DNA from: Brevibacillus formosus
GTDB lineage: Bacteria; Bacillota; Bacilli; Brevibacillales; Brevibacillaceae
NCBI RefSeq assembly: GCF_003013405.1
Contig: NZ_PXZL01000004.1
Location: 125,959-189,958 of the forward strand
Direction of reading: 5' to 3'
Length of the DNA stretch: 64,000 nucleotides
Shown: one piece after another, positions 17,369-27,010 of the stretch
Layout: the number at the start of each line of letters is the position of its first letter
How positions within the stretch are numbered: the first letter of the stretch is position 1
Program-made: the position numbers and the translations under genes
Notes under the pieces: generated by a model
Seen by the model: only the letters and a program-made list of their open reading frames with translations
Told to the model about the DNA's origin: nothing
The model's database searches: none

Positions 17369-18991
17369 CTAATGATTCACAATTCCTACGCGCGTCCCAG
17401 AGGAAGCAAGGCTTCCGACTTCCTCGCAGCCTTCTTTCCACAGCAAGTAACGGATACTGTCTGCCAGCGCTTCCCAGCTCGCCTCGATGACGTTGGTGGA
17501 GACGCCGACTGTGCTCCACTTTTCGCCGTTGCTCGAGGATTCGATCAGGACACGTACTTTTGCGGCAGTCGCGCCGTTTTCGTCCAGGACGCGCACCTTG
17601 TAATCTTCCAGCTGCATTTTTGCAATGCATGGATAGTAGCCTTCCAATGCTTTTCGCATCGCATTGTCCAGCGCATTAACTGGACCATTACCGTCTGCGG
17701 CCGTATGGACAGACTCCCCATTCACACGAAGCTTTACAGTCGCCTCCGACGTGATCGATTGGACGGCTGCCTTTTCCAGCATGATCTTGAAGGAGTCCAG
17801 CTTGAACAGGTTTTTCAGCTTGCCGGAGGCTTCCAGCAGCATCAGCGTTAGCGAAGCCTCTGCTCCTTCGTATTGATAGCCTTGGAATTCGCGCTCTTTG
17901 ATGTGTGTAATGATTTCTCGCGCCTTTTCCCGGTCCAGCGAGAGGTCGATCTCGAGCTCTTCCATTTTGGCGAGCAAATTGCTTTGTCCTGCAAGCTCTG
18001 AGACGAGTACGCGACGTTTGTTGCCGATGTTTTCCGGCTCGATGTGCTCGTACGTTTTCGGATCGCGCATAACGGCGCTTACGTGAATACCGCCCTTGTG
18101 AGCAAAAGCACTGTACCCGACAAACGGCTGGTTGTTCGGCATCGTCATGTTGGCAATTTCCGCTACATAGCGAGACAGCTGTGTCAGCTCCTGCAATTGA
18201 TCGCTGCTCACACATTGATAGCCCAGCTTGAGCTGCAAATTCGGAACCACTGAGATCAGGTTGACGTTCCCGCAGCGCTCACCGATGCCGTTAATCGTTC
18301 CTTGGACTTGCTGTGCACCAGCCTGAATCGCAGCTAGTGCATTGGCAACCGCCACTCCGCTGTCATTATGCGGATGAATGCCTACAGGCGTCCGCAGATG
18401 GACCACAGTCGTTTTGACAATATCATAAACTTCATGCGGCAGTGTCCCGCCATTTGTATCACAGAGAACAATCCAGTCAGCCCCAGCCTCTTCTGCTGCT
18501 TCCAACACCCGCAATGCGTAGCGCGGATTCGCCTTGTACCCATCGAAGAAATGCTCTGCCAAAAAGAGAGTCGTCAGTCCGTTTTCTTTTAAAAATGCGA
18601 CCGAGTCAGCGACCATCCGCACGTTTTCTTCCAATGTTGTCTTCAGAGCATCCGTCACGTGCAAGTCCCATGATTTCCCGAAGATCGCGGCTGCCGAGGC
18701 TCCACTTAAGATCAACGCTTGCAGATTGTCATCATCCGCCGCTGCTACATTCGGTCTACAGGTACTGCCAAAAGCCGTTACCTTAGCGTGTTGCAGCGAA
18801 ATCTCCCGGATACGCTCAAAAAAAGCCATGTCCTTTGGATTGCTGCCCGGCCAACCGCCTTCAATAAAATCGATACCAAACTGATCCAGCCGCAGTGCGA
18901 TCTTTATCTTGTCTTCTACCGACAGGCTGATCCCCTCTCCCTGCGTTCCATCTCGCAGGGTCGTATCATACAGATACACCTTGCTATTCAT
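17369..18991 (-). CDS. cimA: (R)-citramalate synthase
   Basis: A 540-residue HMGL-like/LeuA family enzyme that condenses pyruvate and acetyl-CoA to citramalate, a threonine-independent route to 2-oxobutyrate for isoleucine. Visible features are the metal and substrate motif LYDTTLRDGTQGEG at residues 7-20, VGIHPHNDSGVAVAN with the metal-binding His pair, and NGIGERCGN. The C-terminal LeuA-type regulatory domain (from about residue 400) fits feedback control. The RDGTQGEG start and overall length fit CimA better than 2-isopropylmalate synthase. GGTGGAG precedes the ATG. Confidence 0.9.
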   Translation of the reverse strand: MNSKVYLYDTTLRDGTQGEGISLSVEDKIKIALRLDQFGIDFIEGGWPGSNPKDMAFFERIREISLQHAKVTAFGSTCRPNVAAADDDNLQALILSGASAAAIFGKSWDLHVTDALKTTLEENVRMVADSVAFLKENGLTTLFLAEHFFDGYKANPRYALRVLEAAEEAGADWIVLCDTNGGTLPHEVYDIVKTTVVHLRTPVGIHPHNDSGVAVANALAAIQAGAQQVQGTINGIGERCGNVNLISVVPNLQLKLGYQCVSSDQLQELTQLSRYVAEIANMTMPNNQPFVGYSAFAHKGGIHVSAVMRDPKTYEHIEPENIGNKRRVLVSELAGQSNLLAKMEELEIDLSLDREKAREIITHIKEREFQGYQYEGAEASLTLMLLEASGKLKNLFKLDSFKIMLEKAAVQSITSEATVKLRVNGESVHTAADGNGPVNALDNAMRKALEGYYPCIAKMQLEDYKVRVLDENGATAAKVRVLIESSSNGEKWSTVGVSTNVIEASWEALADSIRYLLWKEGCEEVGSLASSGTRVGIVNH

Positions 18992-19040
18992 GTTTCTTCT
19001 CCACCTGTTCTGTTATTTTTCTGAATAATCACATCATTCA

Positions 19041-19064
19041 AATCGTTAGACGATTCCCAGTATA
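19041..19064 (-). promoter_or_regulatory. cimA promoter -10 with overlapping palindrome
   Basis: On the minus strand, TATACT (19059-19064) is followed by the 15-bp palindrome AATCGTCTAACGATT (19041-19055), which would sit over the transcription start. It is a likely repressor site; no clear -35 was found. Confidence 0.4.
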
Positions 19065-19109
19065 CCACAGCCCAAATGGAAAGAAAACGCGGGAAAATAG
19101 AGGTTTTTT

Positions 19110-19949
19110 CTATGTCCGTGGGGTGCGGACAAATGCGACGGTTTGCTTGATCGCAGCTTCCAGCGGAGCCGATGTACCCGCAAACGGATGACGCGTGTTA
19201 AATGTATGATCTCCGCCTTCTATCCAGTGCAGCTCGCTGTTTTTAGCGGCCTGATGAATTCTTTTTGCACCCTCTACCAGACGGACATAATCTTTTTCTC
19301 CTGTGATGATGCACAATGGTTGCTCCATCGTAGAAACAAGTTCCAAAATATCGTATTGCTGGCGATTGTTGTCCACGTCCTCGATCACGACTCTCGTGAT
19401 TGGCATGTCTTGACCAGTCCGGGCATTTGCTATGTATCCGACGCCTGTCTCTTCTATTTGTCGGCGCAGCTTCTCGTCGAACAAATCGACATGAGCGATT
19501 CCGTTCCAGGTCACAATCCCTGCCACATGCGGGTTGTTTGCTCCAAATAGAATCGCGTCACCGCCGCCCTTGCTGTGTCCGAGTACGTACAACTTCGTTT
19601 TGTCCACATAATCGGGTAACGGTAGCTCGCCTGACAAAATGTGTTCCGTCAACGCTTGCAAATCAGCCAGTTCACGCGCATACGTATTGCGTCCGAATTT
19701 CTCCAGCTCGTCGAACTCCGTCAAGCTCTCCCCTACGCCATTGCAGCTAAAATTAAAGCGAATCGTGGTAATGCCTTGCTTGGCCAGTTCATCGGCTACG
19801 TAGGGAAAACTTCCCCAATCCTTGAAGCCTTTAAAGCCGTGGCAAAACAGCAGCAGTGGCTGTGCTGAGCCTGCCGATTCCTCCGTATGAATGTCGCCCC
19901 GCAGCGTTAACTCCTCATCGAGTGCGATGGAAAATGATTGCTTTTGCAT
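19110..19949 (-). CDS. Alpha/beta hydrolase (dienelactone hydrolase/esterase-like)
   Basis: A 279-residue alpha/beta hydrolase. The nucleophile elbow is GHSKGGG, the oxyanion strand is LLFCHGFKGFKDWG, the acid residue is probably the Asp in ITGEKDYVRLVEGA, and the catalytic His is in GGDHTF. No signal peptide is seen. The family includes cytosolic esterases and acyl hydrolases; the substrate is not predictable. It is a single gene between cimA and the CRISPR array. Confidence 0.87.
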   Translation of the reverse strand: MQKQSFSIALDEELTLRGDIHTEESAGSAQPLLLFCHGFKGFKDWGSFPYVADELAKQGITTIRFNFSCNGVGESLTEFDELEKFGRNTYARELADLQALTEHILSGELPLPDYVDKTKLYVLGHSKGGGDAILFGANNPHVAGIVTWNGIAHVDLFDEKLRRQIEETGVGYIANARTGQDMPITRVVIEDVDNNRQQYDILELVSTMEQPLCIITGEKDYVRLVEGAKRIHQAAKNSELHWIEGGDHTFNTRHPFAGTSAPLEAAIKQTVAFVRTPRT

Positions 19950-20078
19950 GTGCGTTTCACCTCTTGTGCATTTTTTTATTATTATGCCGTGTCTTTTCCA
20001 TTCATTAGCCTAAGTCTAAAAACATTCGCATGTTACGAGTGATTCCCTGAGTGTTGTTTGGCTTGTTTTGTAATCGTA

Positions 20079-22093
20079 GTTTCAATTCGTACTCGGGCGT
20101 AGCGAGTGACCGCGCGTTCGAGGATTTCCGCTTACTTTCCGTCGTTTCAATCCACACTCGTACGTAGCGAGTGACACCATCATAAAATTCGATATTTGCC
20201 TCATAGGTGTTTCAACCCACACTCGCGTGTAGCGAGTGCCCGACATGCTGGACACCGCGAAATGACCATTTGTCGTTTCAATCCACACTCGCGCATAGCG
20301 AGTGACAATGTCAAAAAAGTGCCATATGAAATCCTTTCACTGTTTCAATCCACACTCGCGCGTAGCGAGTGACAATCGGAGATTTACTCCATGCCTACCG
20401 ACAACGGGTTTCAATCCACACTCGCGCGTAGCGAGTGACATTAACACCTTGATAAGAAAGTACGTTCTCTTTTGTTTCAATCCACACTCGCGCGTAGCGA
20501 GTGACGGTCTTGTTTCTGAGCGGCAAGTGTTTCGGAAAAAGTTTCAATCCACACTCGCGCGTAGCGAGTGACAATGAGCTATTAAGCTGAGTCGCTCCTT
20601 TGAGGGTTTCAATCCACACTCGCGCGTAGCGAGTGACGGACATGATTCTGTTTAGCGTTATTGTTGGATTAGAGTTTCAATCCACACTCGCGCGTAGCGA
20701 GTGACTTTTACGCATCGAATCTGCCTCCTCCCCTACCTTGTTTCAATCCACACTCGCGCGTAGCGAGTGACTTCATGCGATTCCCTCCCTAGTGCGATAT
20801 GATGAGTTTCAATCCACACTCGCGCGTAGCGAGTGACAAACCGTCGCGAGAAATGTTGAATCTCATTTTTGTTTCAATCCACACTCGCGCGTAGCGAGTG
20901 ACCTAAGGGGTGTTTCATATGTTTAGGTCTGTTGTGTTTCAATCCACACTCGCGCGTAGCGAGTGACCTTTTGCGCATAATCAATTACAGGCATACCCGA
21001 CAGTTTCAATCCACACTCGCGCGTAGCGAGTGACGACGCTGCGATCGAACAACGCGATCTTGTTTTTCGGGTTTCAATCCACACTCGCGCGTAGCGAGTG
21101 ACGAGCAATCTGGATCAGGAGTGGAAGCATCTTGAAGTTTCAATCCACACTCGCGCGTAGCGAGTGACGGACAAGGACTAATAATTTCATACGCTAACGT
21201 GTGTTTCAATCCACACTCGCGCGTAGCGAGTGACTCATATCATGACCTCACATTCAAATTGTTATATGTTTCAATCCACACTCGCGCGTAGCGAGTGACT
21301 TGGTGCTACTAACATTTCGTCTTTGCCTTTGAGTTTCAATCCACACTCGCGCGTAGCGAGTGACGCGCTCCTCACGAAGAAAAAGACCGCCAAAAAGGTT
21401 TCAATCCACACTCGCGCGTAGCGAGTGACCAATTCTCGCTTGTCTGTCCGCGATTAGGTTATCGTTTCAATCCACACTCGCGCGTAGCGAGTGACTGTGC
21501 AAGCGCCACGCCAAGGTCGTTCACGATTCGTTTCAATCCACACTCGCGCGTAGCGAGTGACCGGGCTCTCCGAACAACAAGAGCGCGATATCATCGTTTC
21601 AATCCACACTCGCGCGTAGCGAGTGACTGGGAGGACGATGAATGACGTACGCACCAACGCTAGTTTCAATCCACACTCGCGCGTAGCGAGTGACGCGGGA
21701 AGCAAGTAGCTGCTGAGATTATCAAGAGTTTCAATCCACACTCGCGCGTAGCGAGTGACCTGCGTCGCCAAGTTCTTTACGGACCCGAGCGAGTTTCAAT
21801 CCACACTCGCGCGTAGCGAGTGACAACTCCGTTTGAAAGAGTTGTCGCGTGAAATGAATGTTTCAATCCACACTCGCGCGTAGCGAGTGACGTGCGAAGG
21901 CCGCTTCTTCCTCTTGCAACAGGTCGAGTTTCAATCCACACTCGCGCGTAGCGAGTGACGCAAACAACCACATTGACGGAGAACCTACGTTAATGTTTCA
22001 ATCCACACTCGCGCGTAGCGAGTGACCGTTCTTTCGCCTCCTGGAGTCTTTCGCAAAATACGTTTCAATCCACACTCGCGCGTAGCGAGTGAC
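20079..22093 (-). CRISPR. Type I-C CRISPR array, 31 repeats and 30 spacers
   Basis: Thirty-one 32-bp repeats separated by 30 spacers of about 33-37 bp. On the plus strand the repeat begins GTTTCAATCCACACTCGCGC and ends GTAGCGAGTGAC, with internal hairpin ACTCGC/GCGAGT. On the crRNA strand it begins GTCACTCGC and ends ATTGAAAC, the usual I-C form. Repeats at 20079, 20144, 20209 and 20274 carry substitutions (the first has four), marking the old, leader-distal end. The repeats from 20342 to 22093 are identical, so new spacers entered on the cas2 side. Confidence 0.98.
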
Positions 22094-22264
22094 TGCACAA
22101 CCAATAAATGCTTACCACACTTGTGTTTTTTCTATTGAATCCGCGAACCTAATAAATATGCGCTTACATATCTTCAAATTTTCAAGCTCATCCTATCGTA
22201 AAACTGGTGGGATCACGTTTGCGAACCACACTGGGATCAAATGTTCACTTGGGGTTCGCAGTCC
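22094..22264 (-). promoter_or_regulatory. CRISPR leader
   Basis: A 171-bp AT-rich non-coding region between cas2 and the first uniform repeat. Leader identity follows from the repeat-decay polarity and cas-operon direction. It contains an inverted pair GCGAACC(ac)/GGTTCGC (about 22220-22259) directly after cas2, perhaps a terminator. The array promoter should lie here, but no strong -35/-10 pair was identified. Confidence 0.65.
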
Positions 22265-22555
22265 TTAAATCATAATAAAGCCCTCTGGATCGTAATTTTG
22301 ATTTGCACCAATATGCTCTACTTTGCCTTTCCATTTTGCTCCCAAATGATAAAATCGCAAACTATCTGTTGCAGGATCAATAGTTCTTTGCAATTCAAAT
22401 TGTAATTCTGTGAATTGTTGAGGATCGATCAGACATTCAAAGACAGAATTTTGTACCCGTTGTCCATAATTTTCGCACAAACGAGCAACTTGGCGTAGCC
22501 TTTTCTGACCCGATGCTGTCTTTGTACTCACATCATAGGTTATTAGGACCATCAT
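22265..22555 (-). CDS. cas2: CRISPR-associated endoribonuclease Cas2
   Basis: A 96-residue Cas2 of type I-C. It starts MVLITYDVST, with the conserved Asp after the first beta strand, and contains NYGQRVQNSVFEC typical of the ferredoxin-like fold. It forms the integration complex with Cas1. It begins 13 bases after the cas1 stop, with TAGGTGATG upstream. It appears intact even though cas1 is not. Confidence 0.95.
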   Translation of the reverse strand: MMVLITYDVSTKTASGQKRLRQVARLCENYGQRVQNSVFECLIDPQQFTELQFELQRTIDPATDSLRFYHLGAKWKGKVEHIGANQNYDPEGFIMI

Positions 22556-22568
22556 GAATCATCACCTA

Positions 22569-23599
22569 CTACTTCCAAAAAAACGGAGGATAATCATCCA
22601 AATCACCTCGTAAATATCTGGCTAATAACATTGCTTGAGAATACGGCAATAGTCCTATCGGAATCCTCTCTTCAAAAAAAGGATGACGTATCTCATCTCT
22701 TTTACGCTGTTGCCATTCAGTCAGGACGGTTTTTCGCGCATCATCGGTTAAAAGAATAGCTCCTGATTCCTTTTCAATGAAGCTGTCAGGTGACAATTGC
22801 TGCCGATTAATTAGCGTTAAGGCTATTCGATCAGCCAAATATACCCGAAATTCCTCCATAAGGTCTAAGGCTAAACTATTTCTTCCTGAGCGATCTCGAT
22901 GTAAAAAACCAACTTGGGGGTCTAACCCTACTGATTCAATAGCATGTGTTACATCATTGGCAAGTAACGTGTACAAGAATGAAAGTAACGCATTCATCCG
23001 ATCAGTTGGCGGTCTCTTTACTCGGCCCGGAAACGGGAAGAACTCTTTATTTACCAGAACCTGTTCTGAAATGATTGAGAAATAATCTCGAGCCGCAAGC
23101 CCCTCAGCTCCACGTAATTGATCAAGCGTTTTACTTTTCCTGACCTCTTTCATTTGTCGTTCAAGGCTACCGATTACCGCTGTACATTTTTCCTTGTCTA
23201 TACGATCCGGGTAATCTCGTAACGTCCTCTGAATAGATGTTTTTGCATTTGCTATTTTCGCGTACAAGAAACGTTGGGCCAGCAATAACGTTTTGTCATC
23301 CTGATCACTCCATCGATACTGTGTACGTCGCAAGTGTACATTACCTTTTGTTTCTCCTGTCACACGAGCTTTAAACTGACCATAAGGTGTCAAAAATACA
23401 AGAGAGACATTGTTATCCATGCAAAGTTGCATCGCATCTGGACTAACCCCTTGTATCCGAATACGATAACAGATTCCAGATTTAAAATCGGCACTTGTAG
23501 CTCTTTCACACCATTTGCCCGTACAACCAGTGTTTCACCTTTTGCGCCGATACTCGCATCCTGCAAAGTCACGTATAATGTGTTTAATAGACGTCTTAT
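22569..23599 (-). pseudogene. cas1: cas1, broken by start-codon change and frameshift
   Basis: A Cas1 integrase in two frames. The N-terminal part (LLNTLYVTLQDASIGAKGE ... SVIVFGYKG) is read up to a GGGG run (23447-23450). One G appears to be missing there, since a fifth G restores GVSPDAMQLCMDNN and joins the 287-residue downstream frame. That frame keeps the catalytic E/H/D region (VGFLHRDRSG, LMEEFRVYLADR). In addition, the expected start position is ATA (23597-23599), overlapping the cas4 stop TAA. An ancestral ATGA overlap would need only one G-to-A change. GGAGGGG is correctly spaced for this ATA. The next usable start is GTG at 23572. A homopolymer sequencing error could explain the frameshift but not the start codon. 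Confidence 0.8.
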
Positions 23600-24279
23600 T
23601 TTTCATCCCCTCCAATGTGCTGGCTGATATAGGCAGCGGCTGATTTTGCCCCAGAAGTACTTAACTTTGGTTGACAAATGGTTAAAAGCGAGCACTGTTG
23701 GCAGTGTTTCTTGTACACAGCGCGAGGCGTAATCGTTTTATCGAAATAATGGCGCATTTCCGTAACGAGCTCCTCTACACGTTGACGATGCTGGTTAGTT
23801 AGCTCGATACTCTCTCTTCTTCGTTTCTCCGCGTAATAAATATTTCCAACTGGAATCTTTACATGAAGCATTTCTTCCAAACAGATCGCTTGCGCACATA
23901 ATTGGACAATATCCCAATCCTCAGACTTGGGCTTACCTCTTTTATATTCAATGGGAACAACTTTCCAATATCCTTCTCGTCCGTCTAATACAACAGTCTC
24001 TTCTGATTCCTCATTGACACGCCTGAACTCTACCATATCCGCGATGCCTCGGATTTTCAATTGCTCCGACAGGACTGGCATAGAACGGACAATCCGTAAG
24101 TTCCCTCTCGTTTCGTCAAAGCCATCCTCATCGACGCGTCGATGTACATGTTGTCCTTGTGTAGTCAATACATTTTCCTGCCATTGCTGTTCAATGTGAA
24201 TCAATGCCCATTGCCGCTGACAAAAAGCAAAATGTTGTATACCGGAAATCATTAAGAAATCGTCTTCAGCCTTCCACAT
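23596..24279 (-). CDS. cas4: CRISPR-associated exonuclease Cas4
   Basis: A 227-residue Cas4 of the RecB-like nuclease family, which trims and PAM-selects prespacers together with Cas1-Cas2. Features are an N-terminal Cys in FAFCQRQWAL, nuclease residues in GIADMVEF and PIEYKRGKP (Asp and Glu-X-Lys), and the C-terminal Cys cluster KKHCQQCSLLTIC completing the 4Fe-4S site. It is intact. Its TAA stop shares bases with the presumed cas1 start. Confidence 0.95.
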   Translation of the reverse strand: MWKAEDDFLMISGIQHFAFCQRQWALIHIEQQWQENVLTTQGQHVHRRVDEDGFDETRGNLRIVRSMPVLSEQLKIRGIADMVEFRRVNEESEETVVLDGREGYWKVVPIEYKRGKPKSEDWDIVQLCAQAICLEEMLHVKIPVGNIYYAEKRRRESIELTNQHRQRVEELVTEMRHYFDKTITPRAVYKKHCQQCSLLTICQPKLSTSGAKSAAAYISQHIGGDEK

Positions 24280-24297
24280 TTACCTTACCCCAGCAAT

Positions 24298-25179
24298 CTA
24301 CAGCTTTTCGTCAATCGTTACTCCAGAAGGAGCTTGTCCGATTACAACCTCATAATCGTCAAAAGAACGGGCAAGATCAACGCCAGGTTTGCGAGAAACC
24401 TTCACCAATTGAAACAGTTTGTGTGCCGGAGCATTTCCTAAAGCAGTCGCATGTTCAAAGACAATCAGCTTTTGCGCTGCCATTTTGCCCCTGGAGGCAG
24501 ATCGATCATGATCAAACATATTCACAAGCGCGATCCACAGTTCATTTAAATCTTCCTCGGTAAAATTGGTCTGATTTGCCAATGGCGCAGATACATACCC
24601 TTCCATACGATAAAGCCCATAGGGAACGATGCTCTTCCTTCCCATCGTGCGCTCTTTATCCGCATCTTTTTCGTTTGTGACAGCCATCCGGGTAATTGTT
24701 ACTTCTTGCGGAGAAATTGGATCGATGCTTTTCGAAAAACTAAACTGGACAGGTCCACGTACTTGGCCGCAGTTCACTCCTGTAGTCATAACGGCTCCAA
24801 ACGTTCGGATATCATAATATTTGTCGCACATCCAACGTGTAAGTGTAAGCTGGTCACTCTTTTTCTTCGCTTCCATTTTATCTTGTTTATTTTCTTTCAA
24901 CTCGATATCCGGATTGTTTAAAAATGCTTCTTTATTTAAATTGTTTAATACGGCTGATTCCTTTACATAAATTTCAAATGACGGTTCTCCACCTTTGGCT
25001 AACTCTATATAATTTCTGACTTTTCTTTTCAAACACACATCCGTGACCAGACCGCAACCCGTTTCAGCATCCAACCGCGGCATATTCCCAGCATCTGGAT
25101 CACCATTTGGATTCCCATTCTCAACATCAAACAGCAATACAAATTCATAGCGTTTTGTCAGTGCTTTTTTTTCAGTCAT
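24298..25179 (-). CDS. cas7: Type I-C Cascade backbone subunit Cas7 (Csd2)
   Basis: A 293-residue Csd2/Cas7 RAMP protein that polymerises along the crRNA spacer. The family start RYEFVLLFDVENGNPNGDPD and the following MPRLDAETGCGLVTD are unmistakable, and the RTFGAVMTTG region is also conserved. Length is normal and the gene is intact. It lies 30 bases after cas8c on the same transcript. Confidence 0.97.
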   Translation of the reverse strand: MTEKKALTKRYEFVLLFDVENGNPNGDPDAGNMPRLDAETGCGLVTDVCLKRKVRNYIELAKGGEPSFEIYVKESAVLNNLNKEAFLNNPDIELKENKQDKMEAKKKSDQLTLTRWMCDKYYDIRTFGAVMTTGVNCGQVRGPVQFSFSKSIDPISPQEVTITRMAVTNEKDADKERTMGRKSIVPYGLYRMEGYVSAPLANQTNFTEEDLNELWIALVNMFDHDRSASRGKMAAQKLIVFEHATALGNAPAHKLFQLVKVSRKPGVDLARSFDDYEVVIGQAPSGVTIDEKL

Positions 25180-25209
25180 TTTATCGTCCTACTTTCCTTA
25201 TATTTAGGA

Positions 25210-25569
25210 TTATTGATCTGCTTTTGCGGTGTACATTTCTTGTCGTTGATGATAATAACCAAGCGCAAACATTCCTTGTTCCTCGAGTGTCAATCGCTTC
25301 GGAAATTGTTCAGGTAATGCGTTCATTACTTCTGCAATGCGCTGGTCATTATTTCTCCCCCATTTTTCGTCTTTGGTTATATGGTGCTGAGACAATTTAA
25401 GTAATCGCGGAAAAACGTTTGCCGGGGTAGCTGTTGCTGCTCCCCAATATCGGTCACGAATGGTAGCATTGATCCCCTGCCCCAAAGCACTCACCTGTGT
25501 TTTCTCCAGACATGCGAATAACCTGCCCAAATGATATGGGACACTCGTTGATTGTGGATTCAGAGTCAT
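25210..25569 (-). CDS. cas11c: Cas11c small subunit from internal start in cas8c
   Basis: An in-frame ATG at 25569 inside cas8c (MTLNPQSTSVPYHLGRL) is preceded by AAGGGG with eight-base spacing, a better Shine-Dalgarno than many real gene starts here. It would give a 119-residue mostly helical product identical to the Cas8c C-terminus. Independent translation of Cas11 from cas8c is established for type I-C systems. The position and size here match, but expression is inferred. Confidence 0.75.
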   Translation of the reverse strand: MTLNPQSTSVPYHLGRLFACLEKTQVSALGQGINATIRDRYWGAATATPANVFPRLLKLSQHHITKDEKWGRNNDQRIAEVMNALPEQFPKRLTLEEQGMFALGYYHQRQEMYTAKADQ

Positions 25570-27006
25570 TGTCAGTTCCCCTTCCCAATTAATTTTACGA
25601 GCGCGATAATAGCGAATTAAGTACGCCTTGATCATGGCTGCGCGAACAGTACCAATTTTGTATAATCCTTTTTTGGGATCATCGGATTCGGAACGAATAC
25701 GATTCATTAATTGAGCAAATATTGATCGTGAATAAGGTTGACCAAGGATAATCGCTCGAAACATTTGGCCTTCCATGTTTGGAGGAATATTACCCCACTC
25801 GTGACCGACAGCAATTTCTCTTAGAAGTTCTTTAATAGTTGGACTACGATCTAATCCATCAATGGACAAATCATGATAATGCCGCCACATTCTTTCACCA
25901 ATTTCCCCAAGAGATCCTGTGTACCAAAAACGAACCGATAATCTGGCCGCATTTGGAGAAAGTCCTAACACATAAAAAGTCGTGTTTACATCTAGATCAT
26001 GAAATGTATCTCGAAATTGTTGACCTTGTCGTATTCGAACAACTGCGCTTTTTACCCTTTCCCTGATACTTTCTTCATCTGTTTGTGAATGGTCTGCTTT
26101 CTCTTTGAATTCCTGAAATAAACTGGATAGCAAATCCTGCTCATTCATTTTTGCTGATTCCGTCCAAAAGACAACTGTCGTATCATTGATCCGGACTTTA
26201 TGGTTTGGGTCTGCCAAAAATCGATTGAGCACATATCCGTATGCGTCTGCTGCCTTTTGAGAGGTAGGGGCGTTATATGATTGTTCTCGTCCAAAGGAGC
26301 AAAATGACGGAATATTGAATGAAACAATGGCTGCACCAGACGATTGAGCACCTGTAACGTTTTTTATGCTTGGGTGAAGGCGAGCAATTTGGTCTGTAGA
26401 AATTTGTTCTCCAGTCAGTAAACACATCTGAATTCTTGCACTATCGTCATTTGCGCGCAACCGTTTGTAATAGTTTTCCCACGCCTGTTGAATCACTGGA
26501 TCATCGTGAAAGAATTTCCCCGTTGGAGCAAACTTCAACACACACAAGCCGCCAGTCTTCAAAGAATCTTGTAATTCCAGGTCAGATATTAGCTGAAGTT
26601 GCTCCACTAGTTGTTCGGTAGATAGTTCCAAAAAAGCATGCAATGCTAGAACCTCATCTGATTGTGTCCCAGCATTCACCAATACTTCACTCCATAATTG
26701 CCTCAGGCCATCCCGACACACTTCCCGTAAAGATATAGCAGAGCCAAACAAATACTCAGCCTTCTCACACAAAAAGTAGGGATTTACTCCAGAGCCAGAC
26801 CTTTTATCCTGTTTTGGTACGTTGTATATCTGTTTGTCTAGCTTCCCTTTTTCATTTACATATGGAATGATCGAAACAAAATGCCCCCGCTCGTCCAACT
26901 GAATCTCGAATGATACAGCCGCAGACGTATACTCATCTTGCGGCATACTGTCTCCTTCTCTTTCCAGCAGCAATTGATAATATCGATGCAACGCCTGTAA
27001 GATCAT
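25210..27006 (-). CDS. cas8c: Type I-C large subunit Cas8c (Csd1)
   Basis: A 598-residue Csd1 protein, the PAM-recognising large subunit of the I-C effector complex. The chosen ATG at 27006 (MILQALHRYYQLL) has GAGAGGTGATT upstream and lies four bases after the cas5c stop; a longer in-frame version from 27045 would overlap cas5c. Typical Csd1 segments are FSSCSF-like IPSFCSFGREQSYN, VVFWTES and FYVLGLSPNAARLSVRFW. The C-terminal 119 residues can also be made as a separate small subunit from an internal start. Confidence 0.95.
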   Translation of the reverse strand: MILQALHRYYQLLLEREGDSMPQDEYTSAAVSFEIQLDERGHFVSIIPYVNEKGKLDKQIYNVPKQDKRSGSGVNPYFLCEKAEYLFGSAISLREVCRDGLRQLWSEVLVNAGTQSDEVLALHAFLELSTEQLVEQLQLISDLELQDSLKTGGLCVLKFAPTGKFFHDDPVIQQAWENYYKRLRANDDSARIQMCLLTGEQISTDQIARLHPSIKNVTGAQSSGAAIVSFNIPSFCSFGREQSYNAPTSQKAADAYGYVLNRFLADPNHKVRINDTTVVFWTESAKMNEQDLLSSLFQEFKEKADHSQTDEESIRERVKSAVVRIRQGQQFRDTFHDLDVNTTFYVLGLSPNAARLSVRFWYTGSLGEIGERMWRHYHDLSIDGLDRSPTIKELLREIAVGHEWGNIPPNMEGQMFRAIILGQPYSRSIFAQLMNRIRSESDDPKKGLYKIGTVRAAMIKAYLIRYYRARKINWEGELTMTLNPQSTSVPYHLGRLFACLEKTQVSALGQGINATIRDRYWGAATATPANVFPRLLKLSQHHITKDEKWGRNNDQRIAEVMNALPEQFPKRLTLEEQGMFALGYYHQRQEMYTAKADQ

Positions 27007-27010
27007 CGAA

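Noticed and set aside
20302..21971. Several open frames inside the CRISPR array
   Set aside because: They only translate the repeats and show the same peptide over and over.
20079..22093. Genomic self-target among spacers within this window
   Set aside because: No spacer was seen to match other parts of the window by eye; a full search could not be run.
22569..23432. 287-codon frame as a complete Cas1
   Set aside because: It lacks about 55 N-terminal residues that are found, with family-typical sequence, in another frame upstream.
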